DNA of 64,000 bases, from assembly GCF_018403325.1 (NCBI RefSeq), contig NZ_BOSL01000002.1, positions 434,001 to 498,000 on the forward strand. The letters are read 5' to 3'. The stretch comes from Paenibacillus vini. Lineage in GTDB: Bacteria; Bacillota; Bacilli; Paenibacillales; Paenibacillaceae. Below, in pieces: positions 8,782 to 18,366 of the stretch. The notes under the pieces were generated by a model. It did not search any database. It saw nothing but the letters and a program-made list of their open reading frames with translations, and had not been told where the DNA came from. Positions within the stretch are counted from its first letter, which is position 1, and each line of letters starts with the position of its first letter. The translations under genes were made by a program, and so were the position numbers.

Positions 8782-8808
8782 AGAAAGTTGAGAGTGGAGG
8801 GGATTTAG

Positions 8809-10053
8809 ATGAGTGATAGTGATATCCAGTTGGACCGCGTTGAGGAAGCGATTTATGAATTGATGCGCGGAAAAGTGATTATAGTCGTCGACGATGAAGA
8901 TCGTGAAAATGAAGGGGATTTCGTTGCGTTAGCCGAGAAAGCTACGCCCGAAGTCATCAATTTTATGATTACTCAGGGGCGCGGGCTGGTCTGTCTGCCG
9001 ATTACGCAAGAGCGTGCCGATGAGCTTGAATTACAACCGATGGTAGCGCAAAACACCGATTATCATGGGACAGCCTTTACGGTTTCCATTGACCATAAAG
9101 ACACTACGACGGGGATTTCCGCGTATGAACGTTCCCTGACAGTACGCGGGATTATGGACCCCGAGGCCAAACCGGCCCATTTCCGCCGTCCGGGTCACAT
9201 GTTTCCGCTGATCGCCAAGAAGGGCGGCGTTCTGCGGCGGGCCGGCCATACGGAAGCCGCGGTGGATCTGGCGCGGATGTGCGGAGCATATCCCGCAGGA
9301 GTCATCTGCGAGGTGATCAAGGAGGACGGAACCATGGCTCGGCTCCCCGACCTTATGGAGATCGCCAAAACCTTTGATCTCAAGCTGATCAGTGTCAAAG
9401 ACCTGATTCATTACCGTAATGAAAAGGAAAAGCTGGTCAACCGGGAAGTCGAGGTTCGTATGCCAACGGATTATGGGGAATTCCGGGCAATTGCCTACAC
9501 AAACGACGTCGATACGAAAGAGCATGTCGCCCTGGTAAAAGGGGAAATCGGCGGAGACGAACCGGTGCTGGTGCGGGTGCATTCGGAATGCCTGACGGGA
9601 GACGTATTCCATTCGCATCGCTGTGACTGCGGGCCGCAGTTCGAAGCGGCGCTGAAACAGATCGAACAGGAAGGCAGAGGGGTATTGCTCTATATGAGGC
9701 AAGAGGGACGCGGTATCGGTCTTATTAACAAACTGAAGGCCTACAAACTCCAGGAGCAAGGCCTGGATACCGTGGACGCCAACCTCAAGCTTGGTTTTCC
9801 GGCCGACCTGCGCGATTACGGCATCGGTGCCCAGATATTAAAGGATCTTGGCGTTCGCCAAATCCGTCTGCTTACCAACAACCCGCGCAAGATCAAAGGG
9901 CTGGAGGGTTATGGCCTGGAAGTGGTGGAGCGCGTACCGATTCAAATGGAGGAAAATGAAGATAATTCCGGTTACCTTCATACTAAGCAATCGAAGTTGG
10001 GGCATTTGTTGAAATTCGATGACCTGGAGCAAAACGAGTCTTCTGAAATATAA
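8809..10053 (+). CDS. ribBA: Bifunctional 3,4-dihydroxy-2-butanone-4-phosphate synthase / GTP cyclohydrolase II
   Basis: 414 residues carrying both entry enzymes of riboflavin synthesis. The N-terminal RibB domain shows [10 protein letters not shown] near residue 26 and the later RAGHTEA motif. The C-terminal RibA domain has the zinc-binding cysteines in [15 protein letters not shown] and the RQEGRGIGL loop. The ATG follows GTGGAGGGG by about nine bases. Only 27 bases separate it from ribE. Confidence 0.97.
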   Translation: MSDSDIQLDRVEEAIYELMRGKVIIVVDDEDRENEGDFVALAEKATPEVINFMITQGRGLVCLPITQERADELELQPMVAQNTDYHGTAFTVSIDHKDTTTGISAYERSLTVRGIMDPEAKPAHFRRPGHMFPLIAKKGGVLRRAGHTEAAVDLARMCGAYPAGVICEVIKEDGTMARLPDLMEIAKTFDLKLISVKDLIHYRNEKEKLVNREVEVRMPTDYGEFRAIAYTNDVDTKEHVALVKGEIGGDEPVLVRVHSECLTGDVFHSHRCDCGPQFEAALKQIEQEGRGVLLYMRQEGRGIGLINKLKAYKLQEQGLDTVDANLKLGFPADLRDYGIGAQILKDLGVRQIRLLTNNPRKIKGLEGYGLEVVERVPIQMEENEDNSGYLHTKQSKLGHLLKFDDLEQNESSEI

Positions 10054-10091
10054 AATAATAATTTCCTAATAGTGGAAGGATGGTATTCAAA

Positions 10092-10559
10092 ATGATGAAT
10101 GTATATGAAGGAAATCTAGTATCAAACGGCTTGAAATACGCGATTGTAGTTGGACGGTTCAACGAATTTATTACCAGCAAGCTGCTGGGCGGAGCGCTGG
10201 ATGCGCTGAAGCGCCATGGCGTTAAGGACGAAGAGGTCAGCGTAGCTTGGGTGCCAGGTGCATTCGAAATTCCGTTTGCGGCACAGAAGCTGGCGGAAAG
10301 CGGAAAGTATGATGCAGTGATCACGCTGGGCACCGTCATTCGCGGTTCAACTTCGCATTATGACTATGTATGCAACGAAGCGGCTAAAGGCGTTGCCGCG
10401 GTCGGACTAAAAACGGGAGTTCCTACTATCTTCGGCGTCGTGACTACCGAAAACATTGAACAGGCGATCGAACGTGCCGGCACCAAGGCCGGGAACAAGG
10501 GATGGGATGCCGCAATGGCAGCCATTGAAATGGCGAACTTGACGAATCAGCTAAAATAG
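10092..10559 (+). CDS. ribH: 6,7-dimethyl-8-ribityllumazine synthase
   Basis: About 155 residues, matching the capsid-forming lumazine synthase: [33 protein letters not shown] and a GTKAGNKG end. It condenses the RibD-derived pyrimidine with the RibB product. GGAAGG overlaps an ATG at 10080, so translation more likely begins at 10092 (or 10095). The product aligns with the usual MN... start there. It is last in the rib operon and is followed by a terminator. Confidence 0.96.
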   Translation: MMNVYEGNLVSNGLKYAIVVGRFNEFITSKLLGGALDALKRHGVKDEEVSVAWVPGAFEIPFAAQKLAESGKYDAVITLGTVIRGSTSHYDYVCNEAAKGVAAVGLKTGVPTIFGVVTTENIEQAIERAGTKAGNKGWDAAMAAIEMANLTNQLK

Positions 10560-10570
10560 TGCTTATTTAA

Positions 10571-10606
10571 TGTAGTACCCTTCTTTTTCGGGGTACTGCA
10601 TTTTTC
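10571..10606 (+). terminator. Terminator of the rib operon
   Basis: TGTAGTACCC and GGGTACTGCA form a 10-bp stem (one G-U) around TTCTTTTTCG, then TTTTTCTTTT. Confidence 0.8.
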
Positions 10607-10647
10607 TTTTATAAGCTATTTTGCATGTCATGGGTGGGGGAAGTTCA

Positions 10648-11445
10648 TTGACGACAGTATTATACAAGCTGGAATCATTCGAAGGACCGCTGGACCTTCT
10701 ATTGCATTTGATCGATAAAGCGGAGATAGATATTCACCAAATTTCGATCAGTGAAATTACGGACCAGTACCTCGAATATTTACACAATATGCAGGAGCTG
10801 GAACTGGAAGTGACCAGTGAATTTCTTGTCATGGCGGCGACGTTGCTGTCGATCAAGAGCAAGCAGCTGCTGCCCAAGCCGCCAGTGATCGAATTTGACG
10901 ATGATTTCGATTATTTGATGGAGGACGAAGAGGATCCCCGGGATGAACTCATCCGCCAACTGATCGAATACCGCAAATATAAAGGGATTGCCGAGCATCT
11001 TCACGAGCGCGAGTGGGAACGCAGTTTGATATTTTCCAAGGAGCCGGAGGATCTGACACCGTATTTACCCGAAATCGAAGAGAATCCCGTCAAAGGCCTG
11101 CATGCCGCGGACCTGATTGCGGTTTTCCAGAAGGCGATCCGGAAAGCGGTCAAGCGCAACACGGTAGCTCGTATTCGCCGGGATGAAATTTCGGTCAAGG
11201 ACCGGATCCGGGAAGTCGTTTCCGCGCTGGAAAGTGTAGGAAAGGGAGGCAGGCTCCTGTTCTCCAAGCTGCTGCATCAGGAAATGTACCGGCATGAAAT
11301 TGTAGTTACTTTTCTGGCGATTTTAGAACTGATGAAAATGAAACAAATCGTATGTTATCAAAACAAGTTGTTCGATGATATTGTCATGGAGTGGAGAGGG
11401 GTAGTAAAGGCAGATGAATTATCAGGAATTGAAATCGATTATTGA
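10648..11445 (+). CDS. scpA: Segregation and condensation protein A
   Basis: 265 residues of the kleisin family. N-terminal YKLESFEGPLDLLLHLI and the C-terminal winged-helix part (ILELMKMKQI) are typical. ScpA bridges the Smc ATPase heads and binds ScpB in the bacterial condensin. The TTG at 10648 is chosen because GGGTGGGGGAAG lies upstream and the product then starts directly before the conserved segment; in-frame ATGs at 10630 and 10621 (TTG) lack a good site. The 3' end overlaps scpB by 32 bases. Confidence 0.94.
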   Translation: MTTVLYKLESFEGPLDLLLHLIDKAEIDIHQISISEITDQYLEYLHNMQELELEVTSEFLVMAATLLSIKSKQLLPKPPVIEFDDDFDYLMEDEEDPRDELIRQLIEYRKYKGIAEHLHEREWERSLIFSKEPEDLTPYLPEIEENPVKGLHAADLIAVFQKAIRKAVKRNTVARIRRDEISVKDRIREVVSALESVGKGGRLLFSKLLHQEMYRHEIVVTFLAILELMKMKQIVCYQNKLFDDIVMEWRGVVKADELSGIEIDY

Positions 11446-12076
11446 GGGGTTGCTATTCTTAGCAGGTGAGGAAGGAATCAGTTTGAAGCAGCTTGCGGAG
11501 GTGACTGAGCAAAGGCAGGATTTAGTCGCGGATGCGCTTCAAGATATGAAGAATTCCTTCGAGCGGGCAGGTCGGGGCTTGCAAATCGTCCAGATCGCCG
11601 GTAATTATCAGCTCGCTACGTTGCCGCAGCACGCGCCTTATTTCGAGAAGCTTGCCTATTCACCCTCACGTTCCTCTCTGTCCCAGGCGGCATTGGAGAC
11701 GCTCTCCATTATCGCATACCGTCAGCCGATTACCCGAATTGAGGTGGAGGAAATTCGGGGCGTAAAGTCGGAACGAGCCATCCACACCCTGGTAAACAAA
11801 GATCTTATTGAAGAGGTCGGCCGGGCGGAGGCGATCGGACGTCCTATTTTATACGGAACGACCAAAGCTTTCCTCGATTATTTCGGTCTGGCCAGTTTGA
11901 AGGATCTGCCGGATCTGGCCGATTTCGAAAGTGCTGAGCAATTAGAGGAAGAGACTCAGCTGTTATTTCAGAAGCTTGAGGAGCAGCAGCTCACTTTTGA
12001 CGATGTCGACAAGACGGGGCAGGAAGCTAATCCGGAACAGGAACAGCAGCAAGAGGAACAAGAACAAGAGAGTTGA
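11414..12076 (+). CDS. scpB: Segregation and condensation protein B
   Basis: 220 residues: two winged-helix domains (EGLLFLAGEEG near the start; SQAALETLSIIAYRQPITR and EIRGVKSERAI in the second) and a Gln/Glu-rich tail after about 190. It works with ScpA and Smc in chromosome condensation and segregation. The ATG lies inside the end of scpA, with GAGAGGGG some distance upstream, so coupled translation is likely. A terminator follows. Confidence 0.94.
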   Translation: MNYQELKSIIEGLLFLAGEEGISLKQLAEVTEQRQDLVADALQDMKNSFERAGRGLQIVQIAGNYQLATLPQHAPYFEKLAYSPSRSSLSQAALETLSIIAYRQPITRIEVEEIRGVKSERAIHTLVNKDLIEEVGRAEAIGRPILYGTTKAFLDYFGLASLKDLPDLADFESAEQLEEETQLLFQKLEEQQLTFDDVDKTGQEANPEQEQQQEEQEQES

Positions 12077-12122
12077 TGGGGAATGATCGTGTACCCGTAT
12101 CAGCGCAAATGAATAGTCTGCT

Positions 12123-12150
12123 CAAGCCGCCCTTACGGGCGGCTTTTTTG
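12123..12150 (+). terminator. Terminator after scpB
   Basis: AAGCCGCCC and GGGCGGCTT pair perfectly around TTAC, followed by T-rich sequence. Confidence 0.85.
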
Positions 12151-12252
12151 TGTTGCATACTACGCCAAAATGCCAAACTTGGAATTTTTTAATGATAACC
12201 GTGCCATACTATTCGGAGCTTGTTATCTGATTATGGCTTGGAGGGCACTCCC

Positions 12253-12951
12253 GTGTGGATTTGGCTCGGAAGCATCCTGGTCCTGTTGCTGCTGGTCCTG
12301 ACGCTGATTTTGTTATCCAAAATAACGTTTCATATCAAGCTCAAGAAGGAAAACAAGGATGAGACGATTATGATTGATGTAACGCTATTGTTCGGGCTGC
12401 TTACATATCATTATCGGATTCCGGCCCTTGGGCTGAATAAGCTGCAGGACGGCTTATGGGTCGAGAACAATAGTAGCGATAATTTCTTCAAGACGCATAC
12501 TTCGGCCGGGGAGCAGGAAATCGATAAGGAAAAAGTAAACCTCTGGGCGGAGCAATTTCGCGATATGATCCGGGCAACCAGAGGATTGAAAAAGTGGCTG
12601 AATACGACACTTCGCCGGGTCACCTTGGTCAGCATGGAATGGTCTACAAATGTGGCGCTTACCGATGCAGCCCATACGGCAACCCTTACCGGCGCGTTAT
12701 GGGCTTTGAAAACTACGCTGATCGGATGGCTTTCCTACCATATTTCCTTGCGGCAACGTCCGAAGTTGTTTGTCGTTCCCGTATTCGGCGGTTCCCCGTT
12801 ATTTTCCACCGAGCTCAACTGTACGGCTGAAATACGTCTCGGGAATGCTGTTTATGCTGGAATGGTTCTGGTGGTCCGCGTATTGAAAGTTAAGGGCGGA
12901 GTGAAGAAGTGGAGAAGCCTCCTTTCGAAGGGCAATCAATCAGGAGAGTAA
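12253..12951 (+). CDS. DUF2953 domain membrane protein (YtfI-like)
   Basis: 232 residues with one N-terminal membrane segment (about 4-24, rich in Leu) and a cytoplasmic/extracytoplasmic remainder typical of DUF2953. The function is not established. It sits just before ytfJ; in B. subtilis the DUF2953 gene ytfI is also beside ytfJ, suggesting a sporulation link. The start is taken as GTG at 12253 because GGAGGG ends seven bases upstream; an upstream in-frame TTG at 12220 has no such site. Confidence 0.8.
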   Translation: MWIWLGSILVLLLLVLTLILLSKITFHIKLKKENKDETIMIDVTLLFGLLTYHYRIPALGLNKLQDGLWVENNSSDNFFKTHTSAGEQEIDKEKVNLWAEQFRDMIRATRGLKKWLNTTLRRVTLVSMEWSTNVALTDAAHTATLTGALWALKTTLIGWLSYHISLRQRPKLFVVPVFGGSPLFSTELNCTAEIRLGNAVYAGMVLVVRVLKVKGGVKKWRSLLSKGNQSGE

Positions 12952-13066
12952 GTCCCGTTACGATTTAGGAATAAAAAGGGATGGTGCATACTCCTCCTTC
13001 AAAGTGCCCACAATACGAAAAAGCGATGGTAAGTACTTATCTATATCGCACTGAGGAGGAATTTTT

Positions 13067-13552
13067 ATGGTTGAGCATCCGATACAAGGGCTAATGAAAA
13101 CCGCGATGGAAAACATCAAGGATATGGTTGACGTGAATACGATTGTCGGGGAGCCGGTCGAAACGCCGGACGGCAGCGTCATTCTTCCGATCAGCCGGGT
13201 CGGTTTCGGCTTTGCAGCCGGGGGCAGTGATTTCAACATTGACGAGAAACCCGAAAAGAGCGGGACGACCTCTGAAGGAGGCAAAGCCCGGCCGTTTGGC
13301 GGCGGCAGCGGCGGCGGCGTGTCGATCAATCCGATCGCATTTCTCGTGGTCGGTAAACAGGGGGTTCACATCGTTCCGCTTGATAATCAAACCCACTTGA
13401 TGGAGAAGGTGATCGATGCGGTTCCCATGCTGATCGATAAAATCCAGACCATGTTTCCGAATGGCTCGGTCCAAACCGTGACAAGTTCGGTAACCACAGG
13501 CAAGCCGGATGTTGCAAGTGCCGCGGAAGCGGCTATCCATCCTTTTGCCTAA
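13067..13552 (+). CDS. ytfJ: GerW/YtfJ family sporulation protein
   Basis: 161 residues: an N-terminal conserved part (HPIQGLMKTAMENIKDMVD, VGEPVETPDGSVILPISRV), a glycine-rich stretch (FGGGSGGGV near residue 80) and a short hydrophobic region with PIAFLVV. The family is made in the forespore and is needed for normal spore germination (SleB-dependent in Bacillus). The ATG has GAGGAGGAA at ideal spacing. GCATA at 12986 followed 15 bases later by GCCCACAATA is a weak sigma-F-like sequence upstream. Confidence 0.9.
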   Translation: MVEHPIQGLMKTAMENIKDMVDVNTIVGEPVETPDGSVILPISRVGFGFAAGGSDFNIDEKPEKSGTTSEGGKARPFGGGSGGGVSINPIAFLVVGKQGVHIVPLDNQTHLMEKVIDAVPMLIDKIQTMFPNGSVQTVTSSVTTGKPDVASAAEAAIHPFA

Positions 13553-13558
13553 AGAGCC

Positions 13559-13592
13559 GTTCCCTTCCGGAACCCCGGAGGGGACTTTTTTT
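13559..13592 (+). terminator. Terminator after ytfJ
   Basis: A 12-bp stem (three G-U pairs) between GTTCCCTTCCGG and CCCGGAGGGGAC with a three-base loop, then seven T. Confidence 0.85.
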
Positions 13593-13652
13593 GAAGAAAA
13601 TGATTGGAATAAATTAATAAATTGCGGCTTTACTACGGTTACCTGGCTTGGA

Positions 13653-13680
13653 CATACTCCAGGAGCCTGCTGCATATAGT
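13653..13680 (+). promoter_or_regulatory. Candidate sigma-E promoter of dacB-spmA-spmB
   Basis: CATACT at 13653-13658 and CATATAGT at 13673-13680 are separated by exactly 14 bases. Both fit the mother-cell sigma-E consensus (CATATT and CATACAnT). The homologous operon in B. subtilis is sigma-E dependent. Confidence 0.6.
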
Positions 13681-13721
13681 AATTACTAGTTCGCGCAAGC
13701 GAGAGTCGGAGGAAGATGACG

Positions 13722-14903
13722 ATGAGAATTTCATCCAAGATAAAATTAGCCGGATTGCTGACGCTCGGCCTGCTGCTGGCCATTCCGCCGGCCGCCGGGG
13801 CTAAGGAGAAGGCACCTGCTGCACCGTCCACCCATGCGCAAGCGGCTGCACTGATTGATGTCACTTCCGGAAGAATTTTGTACAGCTCCCACGGAGATGA
13901 CGAGCTTCCGATTGCAAGTTTGACCAAAATCATGACCGCCATAGTCGCTATCGAACACGGACAAACCAAGGAGAATGTGAAAGTCAGCCGAAATGCCTTC
14001 GGCAAGGAAGGCTCCTCCATTTATCTGCGTCTCGGCGAAGAAATGAGCCTTGAGAATATGCTGTACGGTTTAATGCTTCGATCCGGTAATGACGCAGCGA
14101 CAGCGATCGCCGAGCATGTCGGGGGCTCCGAAGAAGGTTTCGTTCATCTCATGAATGAAAAAGTAAAGATGCTCGGACTTGAGCATACACAGTTTCAGAA
14201 TCCGCATGGCCTGGATGCGAAAGGGCATTATTCGTCTGCCAATGATTTGGCCAAGCTGACAGCCTATGCGCTTCATAATCCGCTGTTCAAAGAGATCGTG
14301 CGCACTCCTTCCAGAAAAGCGCCAAACCCGAATGATCCGTGGGATTACCGCTGGGACAACAAAAACAAAATGCTGCGGTTCTATGAAGGCGCAGACGGCG
14401 TTAAAACGGGCTATACCAAAATTGCCAGACGCTGCCTAGTCAGCTCGGCAACGAGGAACGGACAGCAAGTTGTGGCCGTTACGATCAACGACGGCGACGA
14501 TTGGAGTGATCATCGTAAGCTGCTGGATTATGCGTTTGCCCATTACCCGCTCAAATCGTTGGTGGAAGAAGGGCAAGCCGTTAAAGACGGATTAAGAGCA
14601 GGCACAAGCTTCCGTTATCCGCTCTCCGAGGAGGAGAAGGATGAAGTGGAGCTTAGGCTGATATTAAAGAGCGGAAAGTCGGATTCATTCGGTTACCGTG
14701 GAAAGATTGCGATTTCTATCGGGAATAGCGAAGTCGGATCGGTCCCCGTATATGAAGTGGCGCAGGGGACATCGAGTCCGTCCGCAAAGGCGGGATTCGG
14801 GAATCCGGTTGCCATGCCGACCGGGACAGGGGCCAAGGTTGTTCCGGGCGGATGGTCGGATTCGTTTGAAATGGTCCTGAAAACAATGCTGCTTGCAGGA
14901 TAA
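13722..14903 (+). CDS. dacB: D-alanyl-D-alanine carboxypeptidase, sporulation type (PBP5*-like)
   Basis: 393 residues. A signal peptide (about 1-28) precedes a penicillin-binding carboxypeptidase domain with all three active-site motifs: SLTK at 66-69, SGN at 121-123 and KTG at 228-230. A C-terminal beta-rich domain follows. It trims terminal D-Ala from pentapeptides; in sporulation this controls cortex cross-linking. GGAGG at 13708 is three bases from an ATG at 13716 and nine from 13722, so 13722 is preferred. The assignment to dacB rather than dacF or dacA rests on the spmA-spmB genes that follow. Confidence 0.9.
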   Translation: MRISSKIKLAGLLTLGLLLAIPPAAGAKEKAPAAPSTHAQAAALIDVTSGRILYSSHGDDELPIASLTKIMTAIVAIEHGQTKENVKVSRNAFGKEGSSIYLRLGEEMSLENMLYGLMLRSGNDAATAIAEHVGGSEEGFVHLMNEKVKMLGLEHTQFQNPHGLDAKGHYSSANDLAKLTAYALHNPLFKEIVRTPSRKAPNPNDPWDYRWDNKNKMLRFYEGADGVKTGYTKIARRCLVSSATRNGQQVVAVTINDGDDWSDHRKLLDYAFAHYPLKSLVEEGQAVKDGLRAGTSFRYPLSEEEKDEVELRLILKSGKSDSFGYRGKIAISIGNSEVGSVPVYEVAQGTSSPSAKAGFGNPVAMPTGTGAKVVPGGWSDSFEMVLKTMLLAG

Positions 14904-14965
14904 TCTTCAGTGGCACAGACAGTCTGAAGAGCAACGCCAAGCAATTGTGGAGAGGGGGGAGAATA

Positions 14966-15598
14966 ATGATCAATAAGATTTGGCTGGCCCTAATCTTGAT
15001 CGGTTTTGTGTTCGCTGCGGTGAAGGGAGATATCAATGTCGTGACCCAGGCCGCGTTTGAGGGAGCCGCGACAGGTGTTACAGTCTGCCTAGGCTTGATC
15101 AGCGTCCTAGTGTTCTGGATGGGCATCATGAAGCTGGCTGAGGAAGCCGGACTCGTAAAGGGCATCTCCAAGATTCTTGGTCCGGTCGTTTCCTATCTGT
15201 TTCCTGATGTGCCGAAAAATCATCCCGCCATGGGCTACATTCTTTCCAATATGAGCGCCAATTTGCTGGGGCTCGGCAATGCGGCCACGCCGATGGGAAT
15301 ACGGGCCATGCAGGAGCTTCAGGAGCTAAATCCGGATAAGGAAACGGCTTCTCCAGCCATGTGTACGCTGCTGGCGCTTAACACGGCAAGCATTACGTTG
15401 ATTCCGACTACGCTGATTGCCATCCGAATGAATTTCAACTCGGCGAATCCTGCTGAAATCGTCGGATCGACTCTGCTCGCTACAGGCATCGCCACTATCG
15501 CGGCGATCGCGGCGGATCGATGGTACCGAAAGCGGCATGCCTGGAAGCAGCCTCCGGTGATTCCTCCGCCTGCGTCTACACTATCGTTAAAGAGGTGA
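14966..15598 (+). CDS. spmA: Spore maturation protein A
   Basis: 210 residues, an integral membrane protein with the nucleoside-recognition/Gate domain. VFWMGIMKLAEEAGL and LLGLGNAATPMGIRAMQEL are family signatures. SpmA and SpmB are needed for full core dehydration of the spore. The ATG at 14966 follows GAGAGGGGGGAG; an earlier TTG at 14945 would include that site in the coding part. It is part of the dacB-spmA-spmB operon. Confidence 0.94.
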   Translation: MINKIWLALILIGFVFAAVKGDINVVTQAAFEGAATGVTVCLGLISVLVFWMGIMKLAEEAGLVKGISKILGPVVSYLFPDVPKNHPAMGYILSNMSANLLGLGNAATPMGIRAMQELQELNPDKETASPAMCTLLALNTASITLIPTTLIAIRMNFNSANPAEIVGSTLLATGIATIAAIAADRWYRKRHAWKQPPVIPPPASTLSLKR

Positions 15599-15605
15599 GA
15601 CCCGA

Positions 15606-16139
15606 TTGCTGAACTGGATTAATATGTTGTCCGCCTGGGCCGTGCCTGTCATGATAGCATTTATTCCTTTATATGCTCAATTGAAAAAGGTTCCGGTATA
15701 CGAGTCCTTCGTCGACGGGGCTAAGGACGGATTTTCTACCGCGATCGGCATTATCCCCCACCTGGTCGGTATGATGGTGGCGATCAGTGTGTTTCGCGCA
15801 TCGGGAGCACTGGAGTTTTTTGTAGGGTGGATGACTCCGTTTCTTGAGAAGCTCCAGGTACCGGCTGAAATTCTGCCTCTCGGTTTTCTGAGGCCTTTGA
15901 CGGGTACAGGCTCTTTGGCTTTTACGACCGATCTGATCAAAACCTATGGTCCCGATTCGATGATCGGCCGCATTGCTTCTACCATACAGGGCAGCACGGA
16001 TACTACGCTTTATGTGCTCACCGTATATTTTGGAGCGGTTGGAATCAGAAACGGAAGATATGCCTTGAAGGTGGGGCTCTTTTCCGATGTGGTCGGCTTT
16101 ATTGCCGCGATCGCGGTTTGCTTGCTTTTGTTCGGATAG
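15606..16139 (+). CDS. spmB: Spore maturation protein B
   Basis: 177 residues with about four membrane segments and a Gate domain; conserved PLTGTGSLAFTTDLI and STDTTLYVLTVYFGAVGI are visible. It partners SpmA in spore core dehydration. It starts at TTG 15606, seven bases after the spmA stop; AGAGGTGAG provides the ribosome site. A hairpin terminator follows. Confidence 0.94.
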   Translation: MLNWINMLSAWAVPVMIAFIPLYAQLKKVPVYESFVDGAKDGFSTAIGIIPHLVGMMVAISVFRASGALEFFVGWMTPFLEKLQVPAEILPLGFLRPLTGTGSLAFTTDLIKTYGPDSMIGRIASTIQGSTDTTLYVLTVYFGAVGIRNGRYALKVGLFSDVVGFIAAIAVCLLLFG

Positions 16140-16178
16140 GGCATCATACATAACTTTCATAACTTTTGCATCAAGTTG

Positions 16179-16217
16179 AACGCCGTTCCGGGGAGACTCC
16201 CGGTTCGGTGTTTTTTG
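16179..16217 (+). terminator. Terminator after spmB
   Basis: CCGTTCCGGG and CCCGGTTCGG face each other (central TT/TT mismatch) followed by TGTTTTTTG. Confidence 0.7.
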
Positions 16218-16350
16218 TGCTCTCTTGTGTGACTAAAGTCTCAAATATTAAAGATTTTCATAAAATTCGATTTAATCAGGAAGTTGGTGGGTATATAGAA
16301 CGGGTCTGCATTTTTCAAAATACATAAGGAAAAGAGAGGGAATTCACAGC

Positions 16351-17358
16351 ATGTGGAAGAAGAAAAGATTCATAGGAAGGCTTGGAGCGGCCTCCGTTAC
16401 TGTCATGATGCTCGCAACCATTTTTACGTCTAACGGCGCCTATGCCGAAACGGAATTGAACTGGATTGAAGGAACGGGACAAAGTGTTACGCTCGGGGAT
16501 GATCTGGCTGAACTGAAGCTGAGCGAGGATTTCGTGTTTCTTAACGGAGCCGACACTCAAACTTTCCAACAGGAATCCGGCGGAGTTCCAAGCGGGATGG
16601 AGATCGGGATGGTATTTCCGATGGATGATGCTCAGAATTGGGCGGTCATGTTTGAATATGAAGACTCCGGACATATATCCGATAAAGAAAAGAATGATAT
16701 CGATGCGGATGCGCTGCTTGAAAGTTATATAAAAGGAACGGAAGAGAGCAATAAGAATCGTGATGAAGCGAATCATATGTTCGTGGACGGCTGGGAAACG
16801 CCGCCGAAATATGATGAGAAGCTGCGGAGCCTGACTTGGTCGCTCATCGGGCATGATGCCTATGATGAACAGATTATTAATTATAACGTTCGAATTTTGA
16901 CGCGCGAAGGCAATGTATCCGCTGTGTTGATCTCCGATCCGGCAGAGCTTGCTCAGTCGAAGCAGATTATGGAGGATCAGATTCTGACGGCGTTTACTCT
17001 GAAGGATGGGCAGCGGTATGAGGATTTTGATCCCAAAGTGGATAAAAAAGCGGAGTATGGCCTCACCGCTTTGATCGTAGGCGGCGCCGGCCTGGCCGTG
17101 GCGAAGAAGGTCGGACTGATCGGCGCCCTGGTCCTGATTATCCGGAAGTTCTGGGTAGTTATTATTGCCGCGTTGGGCGTGGTATGGAGATTTATTACCG
17201 GTAAGAAGAAAAAGAAACAGGAACTCCAAAGTAATCTGACGCAAGATCCCCCAGTTGGCGGAACAGCGCCGGGAAATCAAGATCCCTATGCACCTGCAGC
17301 ACCAAATTCCGGGCAAGGTCAGCCGCCCCAGACTCCTCCGGCTCCCCCGGCGGACTGA
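16351..17358 (+). CDS. DUF2167 domain membrane protein
   Basis: 335 residues. A signal peptide ending near AYA-E (residue 32) precedes an extracytoplasmic DUF2167 domain with LNWIEGTGQ and GMVFP-type motifs. Two adjacent membrane segments lie at roughly 232-250 and 255-277, then a lysine cluster (KKKKK) and a Pro/Gln/Gly-rich tail. No biochemical function is known for the family. It is a single gene between spmB and rluB with its own ribosome site (AAAGAGAGGG), where B. subtilis has nothing comparable. It may have been gained by transfer. Confidence 0.8.
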   Translation: MWKKKRFIGRLGAASVTVMMLATIFTSNGAYAETELNWIEGTGQSVTLGDDLAELKLSEDFVFLNGADTQTFQQESGGVPSGMEIGMVFPMDDAQNWAVMFEYEDSGHISDKEKNDIDADALLESYIKGTEESNKNRDEANHMFVDGWETPPKYDEKLRSLTWSLIGHDAYDEQIINYNVRILTREGNVSAVLISDPAELAQSKQIMEDQILTAFTLKDGQRYEDFDPKVDKKAEYGLTALIVGGAGLAVAKKVGLIGALVLIIRKFWVVIIAALGVVWRFITGKKKKKQELQSNLTQDPPVGGTAPGNQDPYAPAAPNSGQGQPPQTPPAPPAD

Positions 17359-17427
17359 TTAGCTTGACGGCTGCTATTGTGATTTTCGTTTCCTATGGGT
17401 ATCATGTGTATGAGGTGACTTATAGAC

Positions 17428-18192
17428 ATGGAAAGATTGCAAAAAATATTGGCGGGAGCCGGAGTAGCATCACGCCGTAAATGTGAGGAATTGATTCTCG
17501 GCGGGAAGGTGCAGGTCAACGGGGAAACCGTGACTACTCTTGGGACCAAGGCTGATCCGGCTGTAGATGTGATTACCGTCGGCGGGAAAACGATCGGCGC
17601 GGAAAAGAAGATTTACATCGTATTTAACAAACCGAAAGGCGTTATTACGAGCGCATCGGATCCCCAAGGCCGCAAAATCGTCACCGATTATTTAAAGGGC
17701 ATTACCGAACGGCTTTATCCGGTTGGCCGTTTGGATTATGATACCGAAGGTCTGCTGCTCTTGACGAATGACGGAGATTTCGCCCATTTGCTGACCCATC
17801 CGAAGCATCATGTTCCGAAAACGTACCATGCAACCGTAAAAGGCGTTCCTCATGGAACTGAACTGGACAAGCTGAAGAAGGGTGTAATGCTGGAGGATGG
17901 CATGACGGCTCCGGCGGAAGTGGAATATCAAGATATTGATCCCGAACAGAAGCACTCCACCATCTCCATTACGATTTACGAAGGCAGAAACCGGCAGGTG
18001 CGGAGAATGTTCGATGCGATTAAGCATCCTGTTACTAAATTGAAACGGATTTCTTTCGGCGATCTTTACCTCGGCAACCTGAAGAGAGGCCTTTATCGTC
18101 ATCTGACCAAGGAAGAGATTGAGGGTCTGCTCAAACAGGCCAGAATTGCAGGCAATAAGTCCGCAAAAGGACAAGCGGACAGATCGAAATAG
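17428..18192 (+). CDS. rluB: 23S rRNA pseudouridine synthase RluB-type
   Basis: 254 residues: an N-terminal S4 RNA-binding domain (MERLQKILAGAGVASRRKCE) and a pseudouridine synthase domain with the GRLDYDTEGLLLLTNDG motif, whose catalytic Asp is D103. The RNQVRRM element follows. It isomerises one uridine in helix 80-93 of 23S rRNA. The ATG follows GAGGTGAC. The position before resABCDE is the same as in B. subtilis. The last ~20 residues are basic and variable. Confidence 0.92.
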   Translation: MERLQKILAGAGVASRRKCEELILGGKVQVNGETVTTLGTKADPAVDVITVGGKTIGAEKKIYIVFNKPKGVITSASDPQGRKIVTDYLKGITERLYPVGRLDYDTEGLLLLTNDGDFAHLLTHPKHHVPKTYHATVKGVPHGTELDKLKKGVMLEDGMTAPAEVEYQDIDPEQKHSTISITIYEGRNRQVRRMFDAIKHPVTKLKRISFGDLYLGNLKRGLYRHLTKEEIEGLLKQARIAGNKSAKGQADRSK

Positions 18193-18195
18193 AAA

Positions 18196-18239
18196 TGCAG
18201 GGCATGGAATCCGTAAAGATTCTGTGCCCTGTTTTTTTG
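18196..18239 (+). terminator. Terminator after rluB
   Basis: GCAGGGCATGGAATC pairs with GATTCTGTGCCCTG (two G-U) followed by seven T. Confidence 0.85.
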
Positions 18240-18366
18240 CGCTTGGCTCGGATCGAAGATTACCGCTTAGGAAAAGCTGGTTTTTTTGCACTCCAGCCTC
18301 GTAAATTGCAGAAAAATGAATTTATTATATAATGATAAGGACACATAATATTCAAATTTCCCCCGG

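Noticed and set aside
12411-12675. Minus-strand frames inside the DUF2953 gene
   Set aside because: Shadows of the plus-strand gene with no motif or ribosome site.
13091-14020. Long minus-strand frame across ytfJ and dacB
   Set aside because: It crosses two conserved genes and the terminator between them and has no family resemblance.
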